Positions 24,108 through 35,725 of a stretch of DNA of 64,000 bases are shown piece after piece (the first letter of the stretch is position 1; every line of letters starts with the position of its first letter). This DNA is from Owenia fusiformis (taxonomy: Eukaryota; Annelida; Polychaeta; Sabellida; Oweniidae). The stretch is taken from positions 31,003,986 to 31,067,985 of the forward strand of contig CAIIXF020000004.1 of NCBI GenBank assembly GCA_903813345.2, in the 5' to 3' direction. The translations under genes were made by a program, and so were the position numbers. The notes below the pieces were generated by a model, which had not been told where the DNA came from, did not search any database, and worked only from the letters and a program-made list of their open reading frames with translations.

Positions 24108-24605
24108 TTGATATTTTTAGTTTTCATCGGATTAAACTACACTATACTTGACGTAATGCTTTGATATTATAACTAAATCCGACTTATATGACATGGCAAC
24201 TTTTGAGTATAATCAGTTTTTCATATTTCATGCGTGGGCGACATAGTTCAACGATATCTTCCACCGCTTAAGGGAAGGTAACTGGGATTTTGGTTTTACA
24301 GATGATTACTGATATGCCAGTGATGCGGTAACGTTATGAGAGTTTATAATGGAGAGCTAAGATGTCCAGATACCGCGTATACTATTTAAAACTAACATTA
24401 CCGTTACCCTACAGTGTATCTTACATTTCCAATTATCTTCCATTAAGCGGTGGAAGATATCGTTGAACTTTGGCACCCACGCATGATATGTGAACAAATT
24501 GTCATACTCCATTGTTCCCATGTCATAAAAGGCCTGATTTGGTTTAATCATCAAATCATAATATTAACTATAAAGTAGTTTAATTCGATGAAAACTAGAA
24601 ATATC
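24108..24605. mobile_element. Imperfect foldback, about 500 bp, with arms that look formerly coding
   Basis: The left arm (from gatatttttagttttcatcg at about 24110 to 24300) and the right arm (to gatgaaaactagaaatatcc at 24605) are imperfect reverse complements. Shared blocks include caacgatatcttccaccgct and tatgacatg. Read outward-in, both arms encode similar peptide strings: minus strand AFYDMGTMEYDNLFTYHAWV followed by FNDIFHRL; plus strand LYDMATFEYNQFFIFHAW followed by FNDIFHRL. Similarity at protein level in both arms suggests an inverted duplication of an exon or of a transposon gene piece rather than a simple MITE. I do not recognise the protein. Confidence 0.55.
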
Positions 24606-24790
24606 CAAACCGACAATTACCGTCCAGTCAGGGAGGCAATTACGAGAATTCCTCAATGTCTTGATATTATATTTCAATTACGACTTGTTATGAGATCTAC
24701 GCATGAGACTTATAAGGACATGCAGTTCAAATTATATATTGCGTTTGCGATATTTGAATTTGGAGTAATGCAAATTATGTATCTTTTCAG

Positions 24791-24864
24791 GGGCCAGTTG
24801 TACAACCGTTTCTCTGGGCATCGTGATTTTGCTGTTTGCTGCCATCGATCTCGTATTAGTATAA
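24791..24864 (+). CDS. Gene 1 last exon: hydrophobic C-terminus (GPI signal or short anchor)
   Basis: The acceptor is tgtatcttttcag. Starting in phase 1 it encodes GASCTTVSLGIVILLFAAID then LVLV and TAA at 24862-24864. With the PGGSG end of the stalk exon this gives small residues (a plausible omega site) followed by a hydrophobic run to the very end, the layout of a GPI-attachment signal; no cytoplasmic tail follows, so a single-pass receptor is less likely. The paralogous exon at 56819-56892 matches in acceptor, length and the SCTTVSL core, which supports both. The position after a 14-kb satellite makes correct joining worth testing. Confidence 0.8.
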
Positions 24865-24941
24865 CATGTGACAAATATTGGACGTCACTGGTAACGTGAA
24901 CGAGATCTCGCAACGTGTTACAAAAGACAGATTTCCTACAG

Positions 24942-25069
24942 TGGTCGGGTCACATTTGCTCATCGGCCGGCGCCCGGTCGATTGGGTGTTTTGATCAAAA
25001 CTGAATACAATGTTGAACAAAATGCTCGATCGGGCGGGCACCGGCCTATGAATCGGAGCAAATTTGACC
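24942..25069. mobile_element. Palindromic MITE (TGACC/GGTCA family), diverged copy
   Basis: The arms ggtcacatttgctcatcggc and gaatcggagcaaatttgacc enclose ggcgcccggtcgatt and its complement. It ends in a run of about 15 C. It is the same family as 25708-25847 and 57713-57852 but more diverged. It lies within 80 bases of the gene 1 stop and so probably in the 3' UTR. Confidence 0.7.
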
Positions 25070-25707
25070 CCCCCCCCCCCTACGTTCTGGACTGCCGACG
25101 AATACGACAATCATGCAAGGGAACTTCTTTTAAAATTAACTATGTATACATGCCTCTTGACGTATGAGTGACCCTTCTTGTAAATGCGAACTATCACAAA
25201 TTTAGTTTCGGTTAAAAAGTGGTCAAAAAATTAACGAGAGAAATTGAAAAAAAAAGAAAAAGAAAAATAAGGTGTCTGTTTGGTACATTTTTTTTATTTA
25301 GCTCATCCCAGTCATAAGTGTATAACTCATAAGTCCTGTTGACAAAACAGGATATTTTTAGAACATTGTGACCTTGAGCTTGTAACAATAATAAACATTG
25401 AAAACATGAATTATAAATCACAACTAAGCATGAATATAATATATTACAATATCGTCAATACCATAATAGCAACCAAAGTTCTTATCATTTAATGTTGAAA
25501 TTGTATATAATTGTAAATAATTTGTGTTTTTCTCATTGAAAGAGCTATAAACATATTGTACTCATTAGTATATGAAGAAATAAATGTTTTGTGCATTCAA
25601 AAATGTTAAAAACATATTACTGTTTTTTATACATACTAAGTAAAGCATTTGTACGGGAGCCAGCTGGGAGTCTCATTAGACATAATACTATAGACATACA
25701 AGCCTAG
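25070..25707. other. Downstream flank of gene 1
   Basis: This stretch is AT-rich with possible polyadenylation signals AATAAA at 25390-25395 and 25579-25584. No exon or repeat is seen. Confidence 0.35.
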
Positions 25708-25847
25708 TGCCTTGGTCACATTTGCCCCGATTTTCACTACGGCGCCCGGCCGATTGATTATTTTGTTCCAAATCGAATACAAAATTGAGCAAAACACTCA
25801 ATCGGGCGGGCGCCGGCCGATGGATCGGAGCAAATGTGACCAAGGCA
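25708..25847. mobile_element. Palindromic MITE, 140 bp
   Basis: Nearly the whole element is one hairpin: TGCCTTGGTCACATTTGCCC at the left and its complement gagcaaatgtgaccaaggca at the right, with gcgcccggccgatt and a central aatcgaatacaaaattgagc foldback. A near-identical copy is at 57713-57852, a diverged one at 24942-25069 and a 27-bp end fragment at 48944-48970. No clear target duplication is visible. Confidence 0.85.
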
Positions 25848-27254
25848 TTGGTTACAATCCAATGAATGGACGTGCATGTTTATACCTTTGTTCCAAATTC
25901 TCTTTGACTGCGTTTTTGAACTGCCCGCGGCGCAACTAATTTGCATACTATTGAAACGAGTCTCACGCCGTGTACCACAAAAAGAACAACACTCCTCGCA
26001 TCGCAAATTACATTGGTCACGTGTTTTTAACAAAAATAGCTCATCCAAGCGCATTTACGTTCCACTCACATAATTCTTTTGAAAGACAACAATGCCGGGC
26101 AGAACTCTTGTGGTGCACACGTGACTGGTTGGAACGTGTAAACAAGGTAGTGTAAATGCGTTTGAATAAATTCGATGTTTATTTCAATTTTTATTTTGAG
26201 AATATGTTTCTTGTCATTTTAAACAAGAAATTGAATTGTTTGTTTGAGTAAATCTGGTCTGATCTTTGATATACTCACTCTAGTCAGGCCGCAGGTGAGA
26301 TTTTACTCAGCGCCACCTTTTGACAATCCCTTTAACCTTACCAAAAGCTCGATTTCCTTTTGATCTTAAGGGCTGAAATATACGTAGTCGCCATCTATTG
26401 AGTACTTTGTAATCTTTTTGTGAGGTAAGTTCTAAAGTCAGATTTTGCTTTGAAAGAGAGTGGTGTAATTCGGTTTGATTGAGCTATATTTGATGAAAAT
26501 CTTGTAAAATACCAGACTTTTGTTATTTATTTACAATTAAACTTTAAAACTTTACTTGATTCGTCATGTTGATTGATTGTAATCATTGATTGGAGGTTTA
26601 GATGGAATAACAGTGAAGAAGCCTGTAATTAACATTTTTTGATGGCCCCTTAACTTTTTCTAGATTCATTTCATGTTCCAAATCATTCTTGTTCAATAAG
26701 TATTTCCAACTTTTGTGTCTATTTAAAGGTGGCAGCACCTTACATATAGTCCAGCAACCAATCTTTAATATTCGGCTCAAATCCGATACACTACATGCTA
26801 TGACCGGTAAAGCTTCCACTTGTTTCCACGCTTCCACTTGTTTGCTTGTTCGGTCTTGATTGTTTGTTTGTTGTTTGTATGGGTTGTTTTGTTGTATCTG
26901 TTGTATTAATTGATTGAGTGGGCAGCTCGTACGTGGCAGTTTCGGGATTGAGACCGAACTGTTTCAGCTACTTTAGGCTCCGTAATGCATTTTAATGGAG
27001 GGGTGGGACATTTATTGAGACATTTAGCTTGAAATCTCTTATTTTGCCCTCTAACTACTTGAAATGTCCTTCAAGTGCAGGGTAAGAGGGTCCATTATAA
27101 ATACCGATAGGGTTATATTGTCCAAAATTAAAAAAAAATTGGAATTCCAAACCTAACAAGATGACGACGTTTTAAATCTCTAAGGCTTGACAAAAGGGGA
27201 ATGCTCAAGTGTTGAAATTTAAATCATGTTTCAATATGGAAGATATCATATCTG
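25848..27254. other. Intergenic DNA, no feature seen
   Basis: Several overlapping short ORFs at 25.7-26.1 kb have no coding character. No acceptor/donor pair in phase 1 with cysteine-rich content is seen. Confidence 0.4.
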
Positions 27255-29177
27255 CTATTGACAATGACCATTGATATATTGACCAAGGATTATTGACTAT
27301 GACTATTGACCAAGAAGTATTGACTATGACTATTGACAAAGGATTATTGACTATGACTATTGACAAAGGTTTATTGACTATGACTATTGACCAAGGTTTA
27401 TTGACTATGACTATTGACCAAGGATTATTGACTATGAATATTGACCAAGGTTTATTGACTATGACTATTGACCAAGGATTATTGACTATGACTATAGACC
27501 AAGGTTTATTGACTATGACTAATGACTATAAATTATTGGCTATGACTATTGACCAAGGCTTATTGATTATGACTATAGACAAATGTTTATTGACTATGAC
27601 TATTGACCAAGGATTATTGACTATGACTATTGGCCAAGGTTTATTGGCTATGGCTATTGACAAAGGCTAATTGACTATGACTATTGACCACGGTCTATTG
27701 ACTATGACTATTGGCAAAGAATTATTGACTATGACTATTGACAAAGGATTATTGACTATGAATATTGACCAAGGTTTATTGACTATGACTATTGACCAAG
27801 GATTATTGACTAGTGACAAAGGTTTACAGACTATGACTATTGACCAAGGATTATTGACTATGACTATTGATCAAGGTTTATTGACTATGACTATAGACAA
27901 ATATTTATTGACTTTGACTATAGGCAAATATTTATTGACTATGACTATTGACCAAGGATTATTTACTATGGCTATTGGCCAAAGATTATTGGCTATGGCT
28001 ATTGACCAAGGCTAATTGACTATGATTATTGACCAAGGTTTATTGATGTGACTATTGACCGAGGATTATTGACTATGACTATTGACAAAGGATTATTGAC
28101 TACGAATATTGACCAAGGTTTATTGACTATGACTATTGACCAAGGATTATTGACTATGACTATTGACCAAGGATTATTGACTAGGACTATTGACAAAGGA
28201 TTATTGACTATGAATATTGGCCAAGGATTATTGACTATGACTACTGACAAAGGTTATTTGACTATGACTATTGACCAAGGATAATTGACTATGACTATTG
28301 ACCACGGTCTATTGACTATGACTATTGGCAAAGAATTATTGACTATGACTATTGACAAAGGATTATTGACTATGAATATTGACCAAGGTTTATTGACTAT
28401 GACTATTGACCAAGGAATATTGACTAGTGACAAAGGTTTACAGACTATGACTATTGACCAAGGATTATTGACTATGACTATTGATCAAGGTTTATTGACT
28501 ATGACTATAGACAAATATTTATTGACTATGACTATAGGCAAATATTTATTGACTATGAGTATTGACCAAGGATTATTTACTATGGCTATTGGCCAAGGAT
28601 TATTGGCTATGGCTATTGACCAAGGCTAATTGATTATGATTATTGACCAAGGTTTATTGATATGACTATTGACCGAGGATTATTGACTATGACTATTGAC
28701 AAAGGATTATTGACTACGAATATTGACCAAGGTTTATTGACTATGACTATTGACCAAGGATTATTGACTATGACTATTGACTAGGACTATTGACAAAGGA
28801 TTATTGACTATGAATATTGGCCAAGGATTATTGACTATGACTACTGACAAAGGTTATTTGACTATGACTATTGACCAAGGATAATTGGCTATGACTATTG
28901 ACCAAGGATTATTTACTATGACAATTGACAAAGGATCATTGACTATGACTATTGACCAAGGTTTATTGACTATGACTATTGACCAAGGATTATTGACTAT
29001 GAATATTGACCAAGGTTTATCGACTATCACTATTGACCATGGTTTATTGACTATGACTATTGACCAAGGATTATTGACTCTGACTATTGACCAGAGTTTA
29101 TTTTCTATGACTATTGACCAAGGTTTATTGACTATGACTATTGACCAAGGTTTATTGACTATGACTATTGACTATTA
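27255..29177. repeat. 27-bp minisatellite (about 70 units) with 614-bp higher-order repeat
   Basis: The unit reads atgactattgaccaaggatt then attgact, with variants (gaccaaggt, gacaaagga, gaatattgac). Because 27 is divisible by three it stays open as repeats of MTIDQGLLT on the plus strand and as VNNPWSIVI on the minus strand. Blocks 27671-28284 and 28285-28898 are near-identical, a 614-bp duplication. No splice or start context supports translation. It lies between the two genes. Confidence 0.92.
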
Positions 29178-29317
29178 ACTTGGTAGATTTGGCCCTCATC
29201 TTTTTGGTATCGACAGAAAAATATAGATAATAAAAAACAAGAAAATGATGAGCCAGCAGGGATATGTGATATAGCATTATGATTAGACCATGATGGTTGT
29301 TCCCTTTAGTGAACCTA

Positions 29318-30313
29318 CAGGGTGGTCCAAAAAAAGTGAACCCCTGCAACTTGCCATATTTCCCTTATTACTTGCAGGAATTATTTTTTATTTTCACATG
29401 TTGTAGAGGAAGGTCTAAAATTTATGTTGATACCATACATTTTTCTTAGTCTTGAAATTTGCAGAAATTATAAGCCTTAACCAAACATTACTGAAAATGG
29501 ACAAATTGTGATTTTCAATATCCACGATTCTTCAACCCTTTAACACCTTTCCCCTGAAAATTTTTTAAGCTGCAGTCTTAAAGAACTAATATTTTCTGAC
29601 TTTGTTCAATTTTAAATCTTGCACATTATGGCTTAAAACTAGCATCCTACATTTGTTAGTTGCAAAGTTATTGTGATCCAAAGAGATGTGCTAAGCTTCC
29701 ACAGACGAAAACATTTTCCAGCGAAATCATGAATATACCCCTATATGATCTTTAAATGTCAATATCTTCATAAATCATGGACCAACTCTTATGATATATG
29801 GCTCAAAACATTGAATATTGGATTTTCTTTTGATATTTTAAAGATATTTGATGAAGGTGTTATCAGATTCCTGGTCACAGGGGGCAACTTCCTTCCACAA
29901 GAGGCCCCTCTCTAACTGTTGGTGTAGGTAACATACCCCTGAACTGTTGAACAGTTAAAAATGCTTCAAAATGATCAATGAAAGTGTGAAATGTGTTTTC
30001 TGCTTGAATAGTGTCCTTTTTGTCATATGGTAGGGTTTTAAACTTGTATCTCTAACCGAAAGCTGTTTAAGATCATCCAATGTGTTTCAACAATTTCCAT
30101 GAATCACATTTGTGAAATTTTGTACAATATCTAATTTCCAGGCATGTTTGTTAAACGCTTGTAATTTTTTCAAAATTTAAGACTGAGAATAAATTATCGC
30201 ATCAACCAAAATGTTAGACCTTTCTCTACTACATGTGATAATATGAGCCAATTCATGCATGCATTAAGAAAATTGTAGCCTGTTGCAGGGGTTCACTTTT
30301 TTGGACCACCCTG
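29318..30313. mobile_element. Non-autonomous Tc1/mariner-like element, 996 bp
   Basis: Terminal inverted repeats CAGGGTGGTCCAAAAAAAGT (then gaacccctgcaac) and their complement at 30280-30313 are flanked by TA on both sides (29316-29317 and 30314-30315). The interior has no transposase frame. CAGGGTG ends and TA targets are usual for mariner-type elements; two smaller elements with related ends lie at 48751 and 49161. Confidence 0.88.
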
Positions 30314-31288
30314 TATATCATACACGACCAGTGGTTTTCACAATTCTTATAATTTATAATTATGTTCAGCTGATCGAATAACAAATTGAAACAAATATTT
30401 TCTGTTATGTTGGTATGCTGTTTCATGCATTTGTTGGCTTTCAAGTAAGCTTTCGAGGTTCATTCTTAGCGTTGGTCGCTAGCTAAACACTTCACAGAAT
30501 TACTGTTAAGAAGTGCCGATAGGTGGAGCGTTAATTCCATACCTTTCCTAATTGTTCGGTTTTAATGGTGTGAAGGATCAAAGAATCAATCGGTATTTTT
30601 TCACTCTTCATAAACTATGTTTCGTGAGTAACTTAAACTGATTTTCAAAGACTTTAGAGGCTGAAATTTGGGATTTCAAGGAATAATTTTCAAGAAAATA
30701 GTCTTACCTTTCTATTAGGATTGGTTTATGTGCCAACGATAATTGATCCATGAATATATATCATTTTGAAAATTGGAAGCAAGAAATATTGTTTGGAGGC
30801 CATGTTTTTTTTACAGTCATGACAGGAAATAGATTCTCAAAATGTAAATATAAATCTGAAGCAGCGTTATCCATCTGCACAACACGTTCTCATTTCACAT
30901 TTCTTAATAAATATGTAGCTCTGTTTTATGCATTTCATACTTTCCATCTATTGTAACATACGAATGAAGCGACCACAAGCCATTTGCTTCCTTAAAACTT
31001 ATTTTGTAAGGGGTTCAAAAGTAGGGTATAGAATCTATATATCTGAAAACTCAGAAGCGATACGCATTGTTGTGGCTTGTTAGCGGCCATTTTGAAAAAT
31101 TGTGGATATTTTTCCATGGTAATTTATCGCGGTGCATTTTTTATGATGTCATCTCCTATCTATCTGCTTCTCTGCTAGCAAACATAGGAGTGGGAGGGAT
31201 TAGAAAGGCTTGAAGCACGACAAAGATTTCTAATAACAAAAACAACTTTGCTTTGATAAAATATTATTGAAACTGCGCCCGACTCTTA
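30314..31288. other. Intergenic AT-rich DNA, no feature seen
   Basis: Nothing but chance ORFs (for example 30750-30956) is found. Confidence 0.35.
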
Positions 31289-32168
31289 CACTCCCCTCCA
31301 TAAGTTTGGCAACCTTTTTCCCCCATTGAACTACGTGTTAAAGCCTCTTTACGTTTGAATTTTTATTTACTTAACCGGCGATGAAATAACTTATAATATT
31401 GATGGAAACGTAACTTGACTTTATCTCCAATACCTCCAAATTTTGTCAATTTTTTTCCTCAATTACAATAGGTCGAAAATCGATGATAAATTTGATGAAT
31501 TTTTGAAAATCGTCATTCCCATGTAATCCAATGGGAAATGAAGGGTTCGGGGCAAATCAGAAATCAGGATATCTTTTCAGTAAAAGATTCAGCAAAAAAT
31601 ATTTTTACATAGAAAATTGAATTGTCTAACTTTTTTGAACACCGAGTGTTTAGTTTATTTGATGAATATTAAGGTTACAGCGCTTCAAAAAAAAGTCATT
31701 TTTGAAAATAATTTTTCGCCTCCTGTGTTATTTCAATGGGAGAGGTTTTTTGAAAATCAATTTTGACTTTAAAGCCCTATAACTTTGTTGAACCTGAAGA
31801 AACATATCAATTTTTTGTTAAATAAAGTTAGCAAATTCAATTGCCTGTCTAACTCGTATTTTTTGCAAGGACTCGGAAGAATGGATATTCTGTCATATGA
31901 CTTGCGGCAAACCTACCATTTCCCATTGATTAACATGGGAATGTCGATTTTCAAAAACTCATCAAATTTATCATCAATTTTCGACCTATTGTAATTGAGG
32001 AAAAAATTGAGAAAATTTGGAGGTATTGGAATTAAAGTCAAATTACGTTTCCATCAATAGTATAAGTATTTTCATCGCAGGTTAGGTAAATAAACATTCA
32101 AAGGTAAAGAGGCTTTAACACGTAGTTCAATGGGGGAAAAAAGGTTGCCAAACTTATGGAGGGGAGTG
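31289..32168. mobile_element. Foldback element with about 265-bp inverted repeats, TA flanked
   Basis: The left arm begins CACTCCCCTCCATAAGTTTG and the right arm ends with its complement; TA dinucleotides flank both ends (31287-31288 and 32169-32170). The arms match for about 265 bp (31289-31555 against 31903-32168) with scattered differences, including caattacaataggtcgaaaa. The central 350 bp is single copy with no transposase. It is probably a Tc1-type non-autonomous element. Confidence 0.88.
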
Positions 32169-33411
32169 TATGTACTGTATGTACAATGTTAAAAAACTCG
32201 GTTGAATATCTAGGTACACTTGGTGAACATTTTATGGCTCATGATGCACATATTTTGCCCGTGGTGTAATCTCGTATACGGAGAAATATAATGCTGTAAT
32301 AAACCAACCCCTATTCATCAATAGAATTTACAGCATTATATCATTGATCTTTAGTCCTTGACCACACATTGTAGTTAAATAAGAAAATATTGGACTCGAA
32401 GGGTCATTTAAGGATTATATACTAATCGCTTTGACATCAATTGTGTTCTACTTAATCCAGATTGACCGTCAAGGATTATCTAGATTAGATTTGGTAGGAG
32501 AGTTTACTTGTATCCTCGGCGATTAAATAGCTTTGTCAATACAAAAGTACTTTTAGCATTTATATCATATCGTATTTATTGTATCTATATAAAACCCTTA
32601 AAGAGGATAATTATTAAACTGTATGGTTGTAAAGAATTATCGGATTATATTTGAATCAAATATTGACTTATAATTCTTGACGATCAAGGATACAGTGTAC
32701 TCTATTCCCAATCACATATTATATATATTTATGGTTCGCATGATAGCCAAAGCCTGTCAAACTTGAACGGATCTAGGGAGCAATTTGCCCGTGCTTAGGA
32801 TGCATAAGGTATGTTACGTAAAACATGATAACTAGTTTTGATATTAATTAATTTAGATGAAATAATTTATAACATTTACGTCACTCCGGTTATGGTTATG
32901 TCGCATGCCGATCTACTGATCTTATTCATCATTTTCAATTGAACACGGCACAGAAAAAGGGGTCTTATCACAGACCTTTTCAATATTTTGATTTGTTTTG
33001 TTTTTTCTTAAAAAGCACAAAGAGACCTAAAATTAGCCATTGTCGTATCTCGACAATTTTTACTTGCAGATAAAGACAAAAAGACAGATTTGAATTTAGC
33101 ACATTTTTCTCTTAATCTTGGGCACATTTTTGTTCTGTAGCACTATTTTGAGTTAAGTGGACAGACGGTTTACCAATGTTGAGGGTTGATTTATGTAAAA
33201 AAATAAAATAAGTTAATATTTACTTTTAATAAGCAATTACGAAGAATATAATATATCGTAGGCATGTCTTTCTCCTCGGCAATATATGTTTTATCCCAAG
33301 ATAATCATTTCGGTTTCGTAATAATTGAGAAACTGGAGAGAATATGTTTCTAAAATAGGAGTTCTTCATTTAAAAATCAATTGGATATAAACCATTGGAA
33401 AGTATCGTATT
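32169..33411. other. Intergenic AT-rich DNA, no feature seen
   Basis: A weak foldback around 32270-32345 (ataatgctgtaat / acagcattatat) is the only structure noticed. Confidence 0.35.
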
Positions 33412-33793
33412 TTATTTTATCCTACACTTAGAATACTAAATGTATAATAACATTAGAAAATAAATTTGATATTTATTGGCAAAATGAATATCCGGAGGAT
33501 ATCGTAACGATATACTCCGGGCGGAGGATATCGTGACGATATACTCCGCTTATTGATTTCCCGCCAAATTGACTCTATTTGGCATGGAATTCATTTTGCA
33601 ATGATATTATACATTTAGTACTTTCCTTGTAAGTGTAGGATAATAAGAACATCCTATGATTTTTTCAGAATATCATTTTAATCTACTCTGTGATATTGAT
33701 AAATGCACTCGTTCGCTTCGCTCTCTCGTGCAGATATCAATATCACCTCGTAGATAAAAATGATATATTCCTCAAAATCATAGGATATCCTAT
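33412..33793 (+). mobile_element. Hairpin-ended asymmetric-TIR element, copy E5 (about 380 bp)
   Basis: The left repeat TTATCCTACACTTAGAATAC (33418 onward, through taaatgtataat) is inverted at 33606-33645 (attatacatttagtactttc through gtgtaggataa). Beyond that a hairpin from catcctatgatttt to aaaatcataggat runs to about 33793, with tgatattgata / tatcaatatca in its inner stem. The interior holds two copies of the palindrome ggaggatatcgtaacgatat. Its sequence is unrelated to E1/E2, but the order TIR, cargo, TIR, terminal hairpin is the same. Confidence 0.65.
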
Positions 33794-34431
33794 AAGTATT
33801 CAATTTGATTTAAAGTGTACATATTGCAAATCGTTAATTATTTTTCTTTTGCCTTTATCCCTTTTTATGACAATTTACTTACTCCATCATACATACAGCA
33901 ATTTTATTTAGACATCGAATTCCAAAGGTCCTTGACACGTCATTTAATACGACATTACTAGATAAATAGATATGCTGTATAAGTGGTTATTTTGCATAAT
34001 CATTTAATTTGCCTATTCAATTATTTTTGACAGGTTCGGAAAATTAAATGTCGGAAATATTATTTTCATAATATTATCCAATAGTAAGTTTCTAAGAAAA
34101 ATGATAACATTTGACCATTCGGAGATTATACACTTGGATTGTGAAATACCATTTATACTAAACCTATAATGGAAAACCTTCTGCTAAGACTATCTAATGC
34201 TACATCATCCGTCCGTGAATCGATAAGAGAAATATAATGGCTGTTCAAAGAGGAAAAATTGAAAATCAACCCAGAAATACTAACGGTGTACATGCTAATC
34301 GTATGTGAACTTTTCTTCCCTTCTCTTAAGTTTAAGGTATTTAAATTATTAAGGGCTATTTGTTGCCAACGCATTTTAGGTAGACAAATAAAATCCTTAA
34401 CTTGGTATATGAACATCCATTTTTGTTTCAG

Positions 34432-34495
34432 GGAACGTTTCCGCCGACGGCGTGGGTTTTATTCATACTGGTGTTTTCAATTCTGAAGATAAAAG
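34432..34495 (+). CDS. Possible gene 2 signal-peptide exon
   Basis: The acceptor is catttttgtttcag and the donor AAAAG|GTACGA. Read in phase 0 it encodes GTFPPTAWVLFILVFSILKI then K and ends in phase 1, exactly what the next exon (38946) needs. The hydrophobic WVLFILVFSIL run would suit a signal peptide core, and the next residues would be the mature VDCQCE start. No initiator ATG is in frame within the exon, so a small upstream exon would be required; a candidate ATG CTA ATC|GTATGT sits at 34291-34299. The donor region has been duplicated 174 bp downstream (34655-34670). This is an inference from phase and hydrophobicity only. Confidence 0.3.
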
Positions 34496-34800
34496 GTACG
34501 ACTATCTGTATTTATTTTAACTAACACCCCAGTCACATTTGTCGTACGGAGGCCGTGCGTCGACTGCAGATCAATTAATCAGTGAATTTCTGAGGCGAGC
34601 GTAGAAAAACTACGCTCGCGATGCGGTCTCCGTACGGCGCATCCAGTTTTTCTATTCTGAAGATAAAAGGTACGACTATCTGTATTTATTTTAACTAACA
34701 CCCCAGTCACATTTGTCGTACGGAGGCCGTGCGTCGACCGCAGATCAATTAAATCAGTAAATTTCTGCGGTCTCCGTACGGCGTATCCAGTTTTTTTCCA
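34481..34800. repeat. Tandem duplication (about 174 bp) containing GC-rich palindromes
   Basis: The block attctgaagataaaaggtac through cagtcacatttgtcgtacgg and gcagatcaatta occurs twice (about 34481 and 34654). The first copy also holds the hairpin gcgagcgtag / ctacgctcgc. Flanking cgtacggag and ctccgtacg pair with each other, so this may be a palindromic MITE copied together with the candidate donor. Confidence 0.7.
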
Positions 34801-35339
34801 GGCCGCAGGGTAGCCTTAGAAATTATACCTCGGAGTCATAATATGTTCATTTCTGCGGCCCCCGTAGAAATGCCGTTGAGTTGCGTCTGCTGTAGGGTTT
34901 GATGGGTAATGTTCCTTTGGAAACAGTTTTTATGTTAGTTTTCGGCCATATATTTGCTGTAAACACAGCAAAATACGTATATACTGTTTGATGTAAGGTA
35001 ACTGATACAACAGCAACTTATATTTTACTTTCACTTTTTATTTGATACTATATCCTAATACTACAAACAACATTTATAAATTGTACTGATGTAATGTAGA
35101 TAAAACGACGAATTAACGTTACATCCACAGAAATTGCCAACTCATCCCTGGACAACTCATCCCCTAGACAACTCATCCACTGGACATCTCATCCCCTGGA
35201 CAACTCATCCCCTGGACATCTCATCCCCTAGACATCTCATCCCCTGGACATCTCATCCCCTAGACAACTCATCGATTTTACAGTAATTTAGGTTCAATGT
35301 GTAAAACTGTAATAGCAATATGTTTTAAATGTAATAAAA

Positions 35340-35725
35340 ATATATTTGGTATGTGAATACTATAAACATGGCACACTGTCTAACGACACTTTTTGTAGAA
35401 GGCGGCCATTTTGAAAAATGGCCACCATTTTGAAAGATGGCTGCCATTTTAACATATCTTACTATAACTCGAAAAGTAGTGGAGCGATTTTGCTCATATT
35501 TGGTATGTGAATACTATAAGCATGGCACATTCTTTAATGACACTTTTGGTAGAAGGCGGCCATTTTGAAAAATGGCTGCCATTTAACGTATTTTACTATA
35601 ACTCGAAAAGTAGTGGAGCGATTTTGTTCATATTTGGTATGTGAATACTATTAGCATGGCACACTGTCTAATGACACTTTTGGTAGGAGGTGGCCATTTT
35701 GAAACATGGCTGCCATTTTTGCTAT
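35340..35725. repeat. Three tandem 133-157 bp units with ggcggccattttgaaaaatggc foldbacks
   Basis: Starts at about 35341, 35498 and 35631 share atttggtatgtgaatacta and tggcacactgtctaa, followed by a cggccattttgaaaaatggc foldback and ataactcgaaaagtagtgga. Copies differ by loss of one foldback. Confidence 0.8.

Larger units (their letters stand above)
4859..24864 (+). other. Gene 1 model: GPI-anchored EGF/mucin-like surface protein (3' part)
   Basis: Four exons are joined: 4859-4966, 9424-9561, 9790-10146 and 24791-24864. Introns between them begin GT and end AG, and all junctions fall in phase 1, giving one open reading frame ending in TAA at 24862-24864. Domain order is degenerate EGF-like module, second cysteine-rich EGF-like module, a Thr/Ser/Ala/Gly-rich stalk of about 115 residues, and a hydrophobic tail. 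The last intron is 14.6 kb, nearly all a 56-bp satellite. The 5' exons and promoter are outside or unrecognised. The paralog lies downstream at 38946-56892. Candidate AATAAA signals are at 25390 and 25579. Cell-surface placement is inferred; no partner or function can be read from the sequence. Confidence 0.75.

Noticed and set aside
33690-33911. 73-residue ORF at the E5 hairpin
   Set aside because: It starts inside the hairpin and runs into AT-rich flank; composition is random and no element ORF of this kind occurs in E1-E4.
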